A stretch of 64,000 nucleotides of DNA from Streptomyces cyanogenus (GCF_017526105.1 NZ_CP071839.1:4908501-4972500); one strand, 5' to 3'. Positions 8,182 through 17,354 are shown, numbered from the stretch's first letter. The notes: a model not told the origin generated them from the letters alone. Translations and numbers: made by a program.

Positions 8182-9309
8182 ATGGGTCTCACGAGCAACA
8201 AAGTGCTGGTGCTGGCGATTCTGGTCGCTGTCGTGCTGTTCATCGGCACGGTGTGGCTGTGGCCGCGGCTGGCGCGGCAGAGCTGGCGGGCCGTCAGCGG
8301 ACGGGTCGGCCTGCTGCTGTCCACCCAGTTGGCGCTCTTCGCCACCGTAGGGCTCGCCGCCAACCAGGCGTTCGGCTTCTACGCCAGCTGGGCCGACCTG
8401 TTCGGCAAGGAGACCGACCAGGGGGTGGTCATCGACCACTCGGCCCACGGCAGCAGCGGCGGCCCGCTCCAGGTGGTCTCCACCTCCGACGTGCCCGGCG
8501 TGCGCGCCTCGCGGCCGGAGATAGGCGGCCAGATCCAGAAGGTCGACATCGTCGGCCGTAAGACCCACATCGTCACGCCCGCGTACGTGTACCTGCCGCC
8601 GGAGTACTTCCAGCCGCAGTACCGCACGCGTACGTTCCCGACGGCGGTCGTGCTGACCGGCTACCCGGGCACCGCGCGGTCACTGGTCGACAAGCTGAAC
8701 TACCCGAGCACGGCGCAGGGGCTCGCCAAGGACGGGCGGATGCAGCCGATGATCCTGGTGATGCTGCGGCCGACCGTGGCGCCGCCGCGGGACACGGAAT
8801 GCGTGGACGTGCCGGGCGGGCCCCAGGCGGAAACGTTTTTTGCGAAGGACCTTCCGGACGCCGTCCTCACGCACTACCGGGCCGGCAAGCGGCCGGGCAG
8901 CTGGGGCGTCATCGGTGACTCCACCGGCGGCTACTGCGCCCTCAAGCTCGCCATGCACCACCCCTACGTCTACGCGGCCGGCGCGGGCCTCTCGCCGTAC
9001 TACAAGGCGCCGATCGACCCGACCACCGGCGACCTCTTCCACGGCGACAAGAAGCGGCAGAACCGTGCCGACCTGTTCTGGCTGCTCCAGCACGAGGAGG
9101 CGCCGGACACCGCGCTGCTCGTGACCAGCAGCAAGGTCGGCGAACACAACTACAAGGCCACGACGAAGTTCATCGAGCGGGTGCAGGCCACGAACCTGAC
9201 CCGGATCTCGTCGATCATCCTCGACAGCGGCGGGCACAACTTCAACACCTGGCGGCGCGAGATCCCGCCGACCCTCCAGTGGATCAGCGGGCGGCTCAGT
9301 GACCGCTGA
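8182..9309 (+). CDS. Membrane-anchored esterase-D/antigen-85-like hydrolase
   Basis: 375-residue alpha/beta hydrolase of the esterase D type (PF00756 group). An N-terminal signal anchor (8-27) and a second hydrophobic stretch (44-66) put the catalytic part outside the membrane. The nucleophile elbow is GDSTGG at 245-250 with Ser247; the likely catalytic His is in SGGHNFNTW near residue 355. AGGAAAC lies 5 nt before the ATG at 8182. It is divergent from the LysX/MprF-like gene, and both may act on envelope lipids or polysaccharides. Exact substrate unknown. Confidence 0.88.
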   Translation: MGLTSNKVLVLAILVAVVLFIGTVWLWPRLARQSWRAVSGRVGLLLSTQLALFATVGLAANQAFGFYASWADLFGKETDQGVVIDHSAHGSSGGPLQVVSTSDVPGVRASRPEIGGQIQKVDIVGRKTHIVTPAYVYLPPEYFQPQYRTRTFPTAVVLTGYPGTARSLVDKLNYPSTAQGLAKDGRMQPMILVMLRPTVAPPRDTECVDVPGGPQAETFFAKDLPDAVLTHYRAGKRPGSWGVIGDSTGGYCALKLAMHHPYVYAAGAGLSPYYKAPIDPTTGDLFHGDKKRQNRADLFWLLQHEEAPDTALLVTSSKVGEHNYKATTKFIERVQATNLTRISSIILDSGGHNFNTWRREIPPTLQWISGRLSDR

Positions 9310-9406
9310 GCGGACTAGGCACCGACGCCCGGTGAGGCCCAGGGTGTGGCCGGGTTTTTACGGTGCGGGGACCCACGATTCGCCTACGCGCGGTAAGTTT
9401 CTGGCC

Positions 9407-10690
9407 ATGCCACGTGGACGCCACCGCCATTCCCCGCCTCTGCACCGGCTGTTGCCCCCGTCGGCGATCGCCGGCGTCTCCGTCGTCTGCGCGCTGGGTC
9501 CCTGGGTGTTCTCCGAGGTCACAGTGGTGCGGGCGCTGGCCGCAGCGGCCGCCGCCACGGCGGTCGTCGGCGCGGTCGTGATGCGCCGCTGGGACGCTCA
9601 GGCGGGCAAGCAGGTCGCCGAACTCACGCGCGCGCGTGCCGGCGACGAGTGGCGGTACGAGGAACGGGTCGCCGAACTGGAGACCGACCTGGAAGAGTCC
9701 CGCGAACTGCGCACCAAGCTGGAGCAGCGGTTGCGCGCCAAGCGGGCCGAGCTGGCGGGCCTGCGCAACGAGCACGCCGCCCTGCTGCGCCGCTACGCCA
9801 CCGCGGAGACCGAGCGCGCCAGCGCCCTGGAGGGGAGGCGGCTGCTGGAGATCGAAGCGGCGGTGCCCGAGCCCTCGTCGGCGCCCGCGCTGCCGCCCGC
9901 GCGGAGCGCCGGGCCGGAGACGGCCGGCTCCGATGACGAGCCGACGGCGTACGCGGTGTTCTCGCCCGAGGGCGCTCAGCTCTACCGGCAGGCCCTGACC
10001 GCCCTGGCCCGGTTCGGCCGGGGGGCGCGGGGCGAGTCGGAGCCCGACCCCGAGCCCGGCGTCGAGGCCGAGTCCGACGCCGAGGCGGAGGGCGTGGAGG
10101 GCGTCGTGGCGTCCGGGGCCGAGCCGGACACGGTGGCGGACCACGAGCCGCAGGCGGTGCCGGAGCCCGCCGAGGCGGATGCGCTTGCCGATGCCGATGC
10201 CGATGCCGACGCCGTGACCGATGCCGACGCCGTGGACGACGCGCCGGAGGCTCCCGCGGAGCACAAGCCCGAGGCCGGGTCCGTCGCCAAAGGAGAAGGC
10301 GCCCCGCAGACCGTGACGGACGGCGCGGACGCCTCCCGGGCGGTCGAGGCCGCCCGGCCCGCGGGGCAGCCGCCCGCCGGACACTTCACGGTGCCGACCG
10401 CGGTGGCCGTCGTACCGCCGGCGCCCGCGCGGCGGCCGGCGGTCGAGGGCGGGTTCGACTTCTTCGGCACCCAGAAGGGCACGCCGAAGGCCACGCTGGA
10501 CTCCGTGCAGAACGAGGACCTCGCCGACGTCGTCGGACCGGAGGCGCTCGCCGTGCACAAGGCCGAGTCCGAGGCCGGCTTCAAGCCCGCCGACGCGCGG
10601 TCCCGGGAGGTCGGGCAGATCATCGACCTGACGGCGCACGACGAGACCGAACAGATCGACGTCCAGCGCCTGCGCAGCGCGGCTTCCTGA
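9407..10690 (+). CDS. Membrane protein with coiled coil and acidic low-complexity region
   Basis: 427-residue protein not recognised as a known family. A basic His/Arg-rich N terminus is followed by two membrane segments (about 20-37 and 43-62), then a heptad-like coiled coil from about 67 to 145 (VAELETDLEESRELRTKLEQRLRAKRAEL begins it; only part shown here by its key Leu/Glu/Arg heptads), then a long Pro/Ala/Glu/Asp-rich linker including an (Asp-Ala)n run at about 10180-10240, and a conserved-looking C terminus with FDFFGTQKG. The start ATG has no ribosome binding site but has TAAGTT 7 nt before it, so a leaderless mRNA is likely. Function unknown. Confidence 0.8.
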   Translation: MPRGRHRHSPPLHRLLPPSAIAGVSVVCALGPWVFSEVTVVRALAAAAAATAVVGAVVMRRWDAQAGKQVAELTRARAGDEWRYEERVAELETDLEESRELRTKLEQRLRAKRAELAGLRNEHAALLRRYATAETERASALEGRRLLEIEAAVPEPSSAPALPPARSAGPETAGSDDEPTAYAVFSPEGAQLYRQALTALARFGRGARGESEPDPEPGVEAESDAEAEGVEGVVASGAEPDTVADHEPQAVPEPAEADALADADADADAVTDADAVDDAPEAPAEHKPEAGSVAKGEGAPQTVTDGADASRAVEAARPAGQPPAGHFTVPTAVAVVPPAPARRPAVEGGFDFFGTQKGTPKATLDSVQNEDLADVVGPEALAVHKAESEAGFKPADARSREVGQIIDLTAHDETEQIDVQRLRSAAS

Positions 10691-10706
10691 GCCCCTGTCA
10701 GCCGTA

Positions 10707-12137
10707 CTACCGGGCCCGGTCTCCCCGCGAGGGAGCCGGGCCCCGTGCGTCGGTGCGGCGGAGGGGCCGGCCGGTGGCCATCCAACGGTCGGGGCGGGCG
10801 TTGCGACGGCCCGTGCGGGAGCGTTCCGCCTGCTCGTGCAGGAGGCGCGCGGCCTCCTGGGCGTCGCGCAGGCGGGCCGTCACGGTCTTGCCGGCCCCGG
10901 TGTCCACGTGAACGTCGGCGAGCCCCCGACGGCGCATCCAGGGCCCCTGGGTGAGCCGTACGCTCTGCACCTTCGCGTGCGGCACGAGGGAGAGCCGGCG
11001 GCACAGCAGACCGCTCCGGGCGGCGAACACCGCGCCGGTGACCGCGAGCCGGTGCCCCCGCCACCACACCGGCACGCACCACCGGGCCCGCCGCGGCGCC
11101 CGTGACAGCTCCCGGGGCACCGTCACGCCGGGCAGCACGCGCGCGACGACGGACTCGGCGACCGCGCGCGGGGCGACCGGTATCAGCACCGAGTTGTCGG
11201 AGCCGGCCACGTCCAGCTCCACCCGCACCCAGCCTCCCCCGCTCTCGGCTCCGCCCGAGCGGCGGGACCCCCAGCGCCGCCACAGCAGCGGCTCCACGAT
11301 CCGTACGGTCTGCACCCGGCCGGGCGGCACCGTCTCGTGCGCCCGGTCGAGCAGCCCGTGGTCGATGCGCAGCCCGTCCGGGGACTCGCTCACCGTCCAG
11401 TCGAACTCGGTGACGAACCGGCCCGCACTGCTCGCGCCGGCCGCGCCGAACAGCGGCAGGGCGCTGGCGAGCACGGTCCACAGGTTGCCGGTGACGAGCC
11501 ACAGCACGGTCGGGACGACGAGTGCGGCGCACAGCGCACCCCAGGTGGCGCCCGTCAGCAGCAGGGCGCGTGCCAGCTCGCGCGGCGGCACGTGCAGGAG
11601 CACCTGCGCGGGCGCCTCGCCGACCTCGTGCGCGGTCTCGGGCGCGAAGCCGGCCGCGCGCGCCAGCAGCTCCGCGCGCAGGGCGCGCGCCTCCCGCTCG
11701 CCCAGGAAGGCCAGCTCGTCCTTGTCGTCGGTGCCGACGACATCGATCCGGAGCTTGGCGACGCCCGCCACGCGCGCGAGGAGCGGACGGGAGACGTCCA
11801 CGGCCTGGATGCGCTCCAGCCGGATGTGCGCGGTGCGCCGGAACAGCAGCCCGGTCCGTATGCGCAGCTCGGTGCCGGTGACGGCGTAGTGCGTGAACCA
11901 CCAGGACAGGAAGCCGTAGAGACCGGCCGCCGGCACCAGTACCGCCAGTCCCAGCAGCAGCACGGTGCCGGTCAGCCGCGCGAACTGCTCCTGGGCGCCG
12001 CCCGGATCGTGCACCGCCCAGCCGGTCAGTACGGTCAGCGGCGCCCAGGCGCGGCGGAAGGGCGTGACCGGGTGCAGCCGGCGCTCGGTGACGGGCGGGG
12101 GCTCCGGTATGCCGTCGGGGCGGCCGGGGGACGTCAC
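10707..12137 (-). CDS. PH-domain (YdbT/bPH2-like) membrane protein, large subunit
   Basis: 476-residue membrane protein with repeated bacterial PH-like (bPH2, DUF304) modules separated by hydrophobic pairs. Typical module signatures are seen twice or three times: RIRTGLLFRRTAHIRLERIQAV near 90, LRIDHGLLDRAHETVPPGRVQTVRIVEPLL near 255, and ARSGLLCRRLSLVPHAKVQSVRLTQGP near 370. It overlaps the small PH-domain gene by 4 nt (ATG/TGA), so the two are coupled, like the ydbS-ydbT pair in Bacillus, which is linked to resistance to certain bacteriocins. The role in Streptomyces is not established. Confidence 0.85.
   Translation of the reverse strand: MTSPGRPDGIPEPPPVTERRLHPVTPFRRAWAPLTVLTGWAVHDPGGAQEQFARLTGTVLLLGLAVLVPAAGLYGFLSWWFTHYAVTGTELRIRTGLLFRRTAHIRLERIQAVDVSRPLLARVAGVAKLRIDVVGTDDKDELAFLGEREARALRAELLARAAGFAPETAHEVGEAPAQVLLHVPPRELARALLLTGATWGALCAALVVPTVLWLVTGNLWTVLASALPLFGAAGASSAGRFVTEFDWTVSESPDGLRIDHGLLDRAHETVPPGRVQTVRIVEPLLWRRWGSRRSGGAESGGGWVRVELDVAGSDNSVLIPVAPRAVAESVVARVLPGVTVPRELSRAPRRARWCVPVWWRGHRLAVTGAVFAARSGLLCRRLSLVPHAKVQSVRLTQGPWMRRRGLADVHVDTGAGKTVTARLRDAQEAARLLHEQAERSRTGRRNARPDRWMATGRPLRRTDARGPAPSRGDRAR
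10712..10743. terminator. Bidirectional hairpin between convergent genes
   Basis: GGGCCCGG-T-CTCCC at 10712-10725 pairs with GGGAGCCGGGCCC at 10731-10743, with one bulged T and a 5-nt loop. It lies between the stop of the coiled-coil membrane protein and the 3' end of the PH-domain gene and could end transcription from both sides. Confidence 0.6.
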
Positions 12138-12637
12138 AGGCCCGCCGATCGTGCCTCGCCCAGCTCGGTCAGCCGGTCACGCAGACGCTCCGCCTCGGCC
12201 GGGTCCAGGCCGGGGATGGTCGCGTCGGTCGCGGCTGCGGCCGTGTGCAGCTGTACGGTGGCCAGCCCGAAGCGCCGCTCCAGGGGCCCGGAGGTCACCT
12301 CCACCAGCTGCATGCGCCCGTACGGCACCACCGTCTCCTCGCGCCACAGCACACCGCGGCTGATCAGCAGGTCGTCGGCGCGCTCGGCGTACCGCCAGGA
12401 GCGCCAGTTGCGCCCCAGCAGCCGCCAGCACCAGGCCGCGCACACCGGCGGCAGCAGCGCGCAGGCCGCCCACGCGGGCCCCGCCAGGAGCCCGGGCAGC
12501 AGCCCCGCGGCCACCGCGAGCACCCCCGTCCACCCCACCAGCAGCAGTCGGCGCACGCGCAGCAGCCCGGGCTGTAGCCCCCGCCACACCGGCTGGTCCG
12601 CCGGCGCTCCGGACCCTTCGAGCCTCCCCGTTTCCAT
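12134..12637 (-). CDS. PH-domain (YdbS/bPH2-like) membrane protein, small subunit
   Basis: 167-residue protein with two hydrophobic helices (about 32-68) followed by one bPH2 module (DDLLISRGVLWREETVVPYGRMQLVEVTSGPLERRFGL is its core; key residues are the RG-L-R and the Gln-Val pair). Start at ATG 12637 is supported by TACGCT on the minus strand ending 6 nt upstream (12644-12649) and no Shine-Dalgarno, a leaderless arrangement. It is divergent from nuoD2; the two start codons are only 31 nt apart, so promoters must overlap. Confidence 0.8.
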   Translation of the reverse strand: METGRLEGSGAPADQPVWRGLQPGLLRVRRLLLVGWTGVLAVAAGLLPGLLAGPAWAACALLPPVCAAWCWRLLGRNWRSWRYAERADDLLISRGVLWREETVVPYGRMQLVEVTSGPLERRFGLATVQLHTAAAATDATIPGLDPAEAERLRDRLTELGEARSAGL

Positions 12638-12668
12638 GAGGCCAGCGTACGTAGGGGAAACTGGGGCC

Positions 12669-13820
12669 ATGACTCCTACGACGGAGACCACGGTCGGCAT
12701 CGGCGGCGCGGCGGAGAGCACCGACATGGTGCTCAACATCGGGCCTCAGCACCCGTCCACGCACGGCGTGCTGCGGCTCAGGCTCGTGCTGGACGGCGAG
12801 CGCATCGTGCACGCGGAGCCGGTCATCGGCTACATGCACCGCGGCGCCGAGAAGCTCTTCGAGGCACGCGACTACCGGCAGATCATCGTGCTCGCCAACC
12901 GCCACGACTGGCTGTCGGCGTTCTCGAACGAGCTGGGCGTGGTCCTCGCCGTGGAGCGGATGCTCGGCATGGAGGTCCCCGAGCGTGCGGTGTGGACGCG
13001 CACCCTGCTCGCCGAGCTGAACCGGGTGCTGAACCACCTGATGTTCCTCGGCTCCTACCCGCTGGAGCTGGGCGGGATCACGCCGGTGTTCTACGCGTTC
13101 CGGGAACGCGAGGTGCTCCAGAACGTCATGGAGGAGGTCTCCGGCGGGCGCATGCACTACATGTTCAACCGCGTCGGCGGCCTCAAGGAGGACCTGCCGG
13201 CCGGCTGGACCGCACGCGCGCGTGCCGCCGTCGCCGACGTGCGCTCCCGCATGGACGTCTTCGACGACCTGGTGCTCGGCAACGAGATCTTCCGGGGGCG
13301 CACCCGGGGCGTGGGCACGCTCGCGCCCGAGACGGTGCACGCCTACGGCGTGAGCGGGCCCATCGCGCGCGGCTCGGGCGTCGACTTCGACCTGCGCCGC
13401 GACGAGCCGTACCTGGCCTACGGCGAGCTCCAGGACACCCTGGAGGTGGTGACCCGGAGCGAGGGCGACTGCCTCGCCCGTTTCGAGGTGCTGCTGGCGC
13501 AGACCCACAACGCGCTGGACCTCGCCGACGCCTGCCTGGACCGGCTCGCCGAGCTGCCTCCGGGGCCGATCAACCAGCGGTTGCCGAAGGTGCTGAAGGC
13601 GCCCGAGGGGCACACGTACGCGTGGACCGAGAACCCGCTCGGGATCAACGGTTACTACCTCGTCAGCAAGGGCGAGAAGACCCCGTACCGGCTGAAGCTG
13701 CGCTCGGCCTCGTACAACAACATCCAGGCGCTGACCGAGCTGCTGCCGGGGACGCTGGTGGCGGACATGGTGGCGATCCTGGGCTCGATGTTCTTCGTGG
13801 TCGGCGACATCGACAAGTAG
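12669..13820 (+). CDS. nuoD2: Orphan NADH-quinone oxidoreductase subunit D (NuoD2)
   Basis: 383-residue member of the complex I 49-kDa subunit family (NuoD/NDUFS2). The protein begins with the conserved NIGPQHPSTHGVLRL (23-37) and GYMHRGAEKL (54-63, Arg58), then RHDWL and a C-terminal LGSMFFVVGDIDK typical of NuoD. It is complete in length, but no other nuo gene is nearby, so it is a stand-alone paralogue of the subunit encoded in the main nuo operon. Arg58 lies in the loop that, in mitochondrial NDUFS2, carries the dimethylated arginine made by NDUFAF7; a MidA/NDUFAF7-like gene is the convergent neighbour. No ribosome binding site precedes the ATG. Confidence 0.93.
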   Translation: MTPTTETTVGIGGAAESTDMVLNIGPQHPSTHGVLRLRLVLDGERIVHAEPVIGYMHRGAEKLFEARDYRQIIVLANRHDWLSAFSNELGVVLAVERMLGMEVPERAVWTRTLLAELNRVLNHLMFLGSYPLELGGITPVFYAFREREVLQNVMEEVSGGRMHYMFNRVGGLKEDLPAGWTARARAAVADVRSRMDVFDDLVLGNEIFRGRTRGVGTLAPETVHAYGVSGPIARGSGVDFDLRRDEPYLAYGELQDTLEVVTRSEGDCLARFEVLLAQTHNALDLADACLDRLAELPPGPINQRLPKVLKAPEGHTYAWTENPLGINGYYLVSKGEKTPYRLKLRSASYNNIQALTELLPGTLVADMVAILGSMFFVVGDIDK

Positions 13821-13903
13821 GCGCCGGCGGTGAGTGGGCGGCCGGCGGGGTGGGTCGGCCGGCCGGGTGGTGAGTGGGTCGGCCGGCGGGATGGCGCGGC
13901 TCA

Positions 13904-13932
13904 CCGGTAGGCCGCGTGGTGCGGCCTACCGG
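13904..13932. terminator. Bidirectional hairpin between nuoD2 and the MidA-like gene
   Basis: CCGGTAGGCCGC at 13904-13915 is the exact reverse complement of 13921-13932, with loop GTGGT. It overlaps the stop codon of the reverse-strand methyltransferase. Just upstream (13828-13890) a short direct duplication of GGTGAGTGGG followed by GGCCGGCGGG occurs twice, about 40 nt apart. Confidence 0.65.
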
Positions 13933-15209
13933 CCCGGCGGGTCCTGCGGGTGCCTCGGCGCCTGCTCCGGTCGCTGTTGCTGCGGGCGGTTCGGCTGCGG
14001 CTGCTGCGGTTGACCCGGCCACTGCCCCTGTTCCAAGGGGTCCGGGATGCCGACCGGCTGGAGCAGCCAGCCGAAGTCGCCGAGGCCGCCCGGTGCCGTC
14101 AGCTCGGCGGCCTCGCCCGCGCTCGCCAGCGCGCGCACATAGGCGGCGGGGTCCGTGGAGGCCAGCGCCAGCGAGGGGCGTGCGCCGGTGAGGTCGAGGG
14201 CGTGCAGAGCGGCGCGTTGCGTGAGGAGGCGCGCGGCGGGAAGTTCGCGTGCTGCCCCAGTGGTCCCGTGCGCTTCGTTTGGGGGCGCTTGCGCCGTGCC
14301 AGGAGGCGTGTGGAGCGTGGTGCGCTCCTGGGTGAGGGGCGCGTCGGCGGGTGTGCGCGCTGTGTCCGAGGGCGTGTGCGTCGTGCCGGAGGGCGTGCGC
14401 GTCGGAGCAGGGGCCGCAGCGCACGCGTCCAAGGCGACGTGTGCCGTGATGTCGCACGACCCGTCCGGCACCGGCGCCGTCTCCCGGCCCTCCCGGAAGC
14501 CGGTGAGGGTGCCGAACGGGGGGCGGGTGTCCAGCGTGTGGGCGTAGTCCACAGCCACCGCCAGACCCCGGACCACCCGGTCCACGGCCGCCGCCCAGGC
14601 GCGGTCCCGGGGCAGCCCGATCTCCGCCCGCAGGCCCTCCTCGGCCGGCAGCGGCCACCAGCGGGCGAGCCAGTCGGCGGCGGCGCCCGTCACGGGTTCC
14701 CCGAGCCGCTCGGAGCCGTCCTCCGCCACGAGGACCAGCCGGGGCACGCCCGCGGAGTCCACCTCCACGACGTCCACGGGCACGTTGTCGAGCCATTCGT
14801 TGGCGAACAGCAGCCCGGCGACCGCGTCCGGGAGGTCGCTCCGCCAGGTGATGCGTTCGTCCAGGCCGGCCGGGCGGTCGGCGATCTCCACGGCACTGGC
14901 GCGCACGCGTGCCGCCACGTCGGCCGGCAGCGCGGCGAGCACCCCGCCGGCCAGCTCCCCCCGCCCGGCGCCCATGTCGACGAAGTCCAGCACCGCGGGC
15001 CGGCCGAGTGCCGCGTCGACCCGGCACAGCAGCCGGGCCACGGCCCGCGCGAACAGGGCGGAGGCGTGCACGGACGTACGGAAGTGGCCGGCCGGGCCCT
15101 CCGGGCGCCGGTAGAAGCCGCCGGGGCCGTACAGGGCGGCCTGGGCCGCAGCGCGCCAACCGCGCGGCCCGGGATGCGCGCGGGAGCCCGCCGTCGTCTC
15201 ATCGGTCAC
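13926..15209 (-). CDS. MidA/NDUFAF7-like SAM-dependent methyltransferase
   Basis: 427-residue class I methyltransferase of the MidA/NDUFAF7 type (Methyltransf_28). The N terminus has the family's YGPGGFYRRPEGPAGHFRTS pattern (27-46), the SAM motif VDMGAGRGEL at 78-87, and FANEWLDNVPVDVVEVD (135-151), which matches the conserved N-E-x-x-D-x-x-P segment. Residues about 264-322 (14244-14420) form a Thr/Pro-rich low-complexity insertion absent from typical family members. In mitochondria NDUFAF7 dimethylates an arginine of NDUFS2; here the gene faces the NuoD paralogue, making it a plausible substrate. The Gln/Pro-rich C-terminal tail is disordered. Confidence 0.85.
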   Translation of the reverse strand: MTDETTAGSRAHPGPRGWRAAAQAALYGPGGFYRRPEGPAGHFRTSVHASALFARAVARLLCRVDAALGRPAVLDFVDMGAGRGELAGGVLAALPADVAARVRASAVEIADRPAGLDERITWRSDLPDAVAGLLFANEWLDNVPVDVVEVDSAGVPRLVLVAEDGSERLGEPVTGAAADWLARWWPLPAEEGLRAEIGLPRDRAWAAAVDRVVRGLAVAVDYAHTLDTRPPFGTLTGFREGRETAPVPDGSCDITAHVALDACAAAPAPTRTPSGTTHTPSDTARTPADAPLTQERTTLHTPPGTAQAPPNEAHGTTGAARELPAARLLTQRAALHALDLTGARPSLALASTDPAAYVRALASAGEAAELTAPGGLGDFGWLLQPVGIPDPLEQGQWPGQPQQPQPNRPQQQRPEQAPRHPQDPPGR

Positions 15210-15327
15210 CGCACCAGACTAGGCAACCAGATGATCACGGCATCCACCTTGCGGAGTATGCGCCCCGGGCGCGGATCGGCCCTTCGGTTGACCCCTGCAC
15301 GCATCTGGTTTCCCTACGCTGGGTTAC

Positions 15328-16533
15328 GTGCAGCGCCTCTATGACTTCCTCCGCCGCCACCCGACCTGGGTCGACACCTTCTGGGCCGTCGCCCTGCTCG
15401 CGGTGTCCGCGCTGAGCGTGGTCAACCTCAACCGGGTGCCGGGTCATCACGGGACCATCGCCGAGGGGCTGGCCGTGGCCGCCGTGCTGGGCGTCGTCGT
15501 GGCGCTGCGCCGCCGCTTCCCGGAGCCGATGCTCCTGGTCGCCCTCGTGGTCGGGCTGGCCCAGCTGGTCCTGGACATCGAGACGACCGTCTCCGACTTC
15601 GCCATGCTGGTGATCACCTACACGGTCGCGGCGGTCGGCGCGCGCTGGGCCTCCCGGCTCTCCCTCGCCGTCAGCCTCTGCGCGGCGACCGTGGCCCAGA
15701 TCCGCTGGCCGGCCGAGCAGGCCAGTTTCGCCGGGCACATCGCCCTGGCCGTCTTCCAGACGGTGCCCTTCGCGCTGGCCTGGGTGCTCGGCGACTCCAT
15801 GCGCACGCGGCGCGCCTACTTCGCCCAGCTGGAGGAGCGCGCGGCCTGTCTGGAGAAGGAGCGCGAGGCGCAGTCCAAGGTCGCGGTGGCCGCCGAGCGC
15901 GCCCGGATCGCACGCGAGCTGCACGACGTGGTCGCGCACAACGTGTCGGTGATGGTGGTGCAGGCCGACGGCGCCGCCTACGTCATGGACACCGCGCCCG
16001 ACCAGGCGCGCAAGGCCCTGGAGACGATCTCCTCCACCGGCCGCCAGGCCCTGGCCGAGATGCGCCGCCTGCTGGGCGTGCTGCGCACCGGCGAGCACCA
16101 GGAGAGCGGGGAGTACGTCCCGCAGCCCGACGTCGAGCAGATCGACGACCTCGTCGAGCAGTGCCGCAGCTCCGGCCTGCCGGTCGACTTCAAGGTGGAG
16201 GGCACCCCGCGCCCGCTGCCCAGCGGCGTGGAGCTGACCGCGTACCGGATCGTCCAGGAAGCGCTCACCAACACCCGCAAGCACGGCGGGCCGGACGCGG
16301 GCGCGAGCGTGCGCCTGGTCTACTTCGACGACGGTCTCGGCCTGCTGGTCGAGGACGACGGCAAGGGCGCGCCGCACGAGCTGTACGAGGAGGGCGGCGC
16401 CGACGGACAGGGCCACGGCCTGATCGGTATGCGCGAGCGCGTCGGCATGGTCGGCGGCACCCTGGACGCCGGCCCGCGCCCGGGCGGAGGATTCCGCATC
16501 AGCGCCCTGCTGCCGCTCAAACCGGCCCACTGA
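15328..16533 (+). CDS. NarL-family sensor histidine kinase
   Basis: 401-residue sensor of the HisKA_3 type. Five or six hydrophobic segments between residues 17 and 155 form a membrane sensor with little extracytoplasmic loop. The dimerisation/phosphoacceptor segment is ARIARELHDVVAHN with His199, and the ATPase shows TNTRKHGG and DDGKGAP, then GLIGMRERVGMVGG. The GTG start has TACGCT 7 nt upstream and no ribosome binding site. The response regulator follows 77 nt downstream, so they form one two-component system. The signal is unknown. Confidence 0.93.
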   Translation: MQRLYDFLRRHPTWVDTFWAVALLAVSALSVVNLNRVPGHHGTIAEGLAVAAVLGVVVALRRRFPEPMLLVALVVGLAQLVLDIETTVSDFAMLVITYTVAAVGARWASRLSLAVSLCAATVAQIRWPAEQASFAGHIALAVFQTVPFALAWVLGDSMRTRRAYFAQLEERAACLEKEREAQSKVAVAAERARIARELHDVVAHNVSVMVVQADGAAYVMDTAPDQARKALETISSTGRQALAEMRRLLGVLRTGEHQESGEYVPQPDVEQIDDLVEQCRSSGLPVDFKVEGTPRPLPSGVELTAYRIVQEALTNTRKHGGPDAGASVRLVYFDDGLGLLVEDDGKGAPHELYEEGGADGQGHGLIGMRERVGMVGGTLDAGPRPGGGFRISALLPLKPAH

Positions 16534-16610
16534 CACAACCGGGCGCCCTCCGCCGGCGCCTGTGACACCCTCCCCTGAAGCCACACCCCGCACCCGACGA
16601 AAGAGGCCCG

Positions 16611-17282
16611 ATGACGATCCGCGTGATGCTCGTCGACGACCAGGTGCTGCTGCGCACCGGGTTCCGGATGGTGCTCGCAGCGCAGCCGGACATGGAGGTC
16701 GTCGCGGAGGCGGGCGACGGCGTGGAGGCCCTCCAGGTGCTGCGGTCCACCCCCGTCGACGTCGTCCTGATGGACGTCCGGATGCCGAAGCTGGACGGTG
16801 TGGAGGCCACCCGGCGGATCTGCTCCGAGGCCGAGCCGCCGAAGGTGCTCATCCTGACCACGTTCGACCTGGACGAGTACGCCTTCTCCGGGCTGAAGGC
16901 GGGCGCATCCGGCTTCATGCTCAAGGACGTGCCGCCCGGCGATCTCCTGGCCGCCATCCGTGCCGTGCACAGCGGTGACGCGGTCGTGGCGCCCTCCACC
17001 ACCCGGCGCCTGCTGGACCGTTTCGCGCCGATGCTGCCCTCCGTCGGCAAGGAGCCCCGGCACAAGGAGCTGGAACGGCTCACCGAGCGCGAGCGCGAGG
17101 TGATGGTGCTGGTCGCGCAGGGCCTGTCCAACGGCGAGATCGCGGCCCGGCTGGTGCTGAGCGAGGCGACCGTGAAGACCCATGTGGGCCGCATCCTGAC
17201 CAAGCTGGGTCTGCGCGACCGGGTGCAGGTGGTCGTCCTGGCGTACGAGACGGGGCTGGTGCGGGCCGGCGGCCACGGCTGA
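16611..17282 (+). CDS. LuxR/NarL-family response regulator
   Basis: 223-residue regulator partner of the upstream kinase. The receiver domain has DD (9-10), phosphoacceptor Asp55 in VVLMDVRMPKLDG, Thr in LILTTF and Lys in FMLKDVPP. The C-terminal DNA-binding domain has the LuxR helix-turn-helix LTEREREVMVLVAQGLSNGEIA and TVKTHVGRILTKLGLRDR (key residues T-x-x-E, V-K-T-H). GAAAGAGG lies upstream of the ATG at a proper distance. Confidence 0.94.
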   Translation: MTIRVMLVDDQVLLRTGFRMVLAAQPDMEVVAEAGDGVEALQVLRSTPVDVVLMDVRMPKLDGVEATRRICSEAEPPKVLILTTFDLDEYAFSGLKAGASGFMLKDVPPGDLLAAIRAVHSGDAVVAPSTTRRLLDRFAPMLPSVGKEPRHKELERLTEREREVMVLVAQGLSNGEIAARLVLSEATVKTHVGRILTKLGLRDRVQVVVLAYETGLVRAGGHG

Positions 17283-17354
17283 CGGCCGACGCCCCGGGCC
17301 GGTACGGGATCCGGCGGACGGCGTCCGCGCGCGTACGGCGCACGGGCCGGGGCC

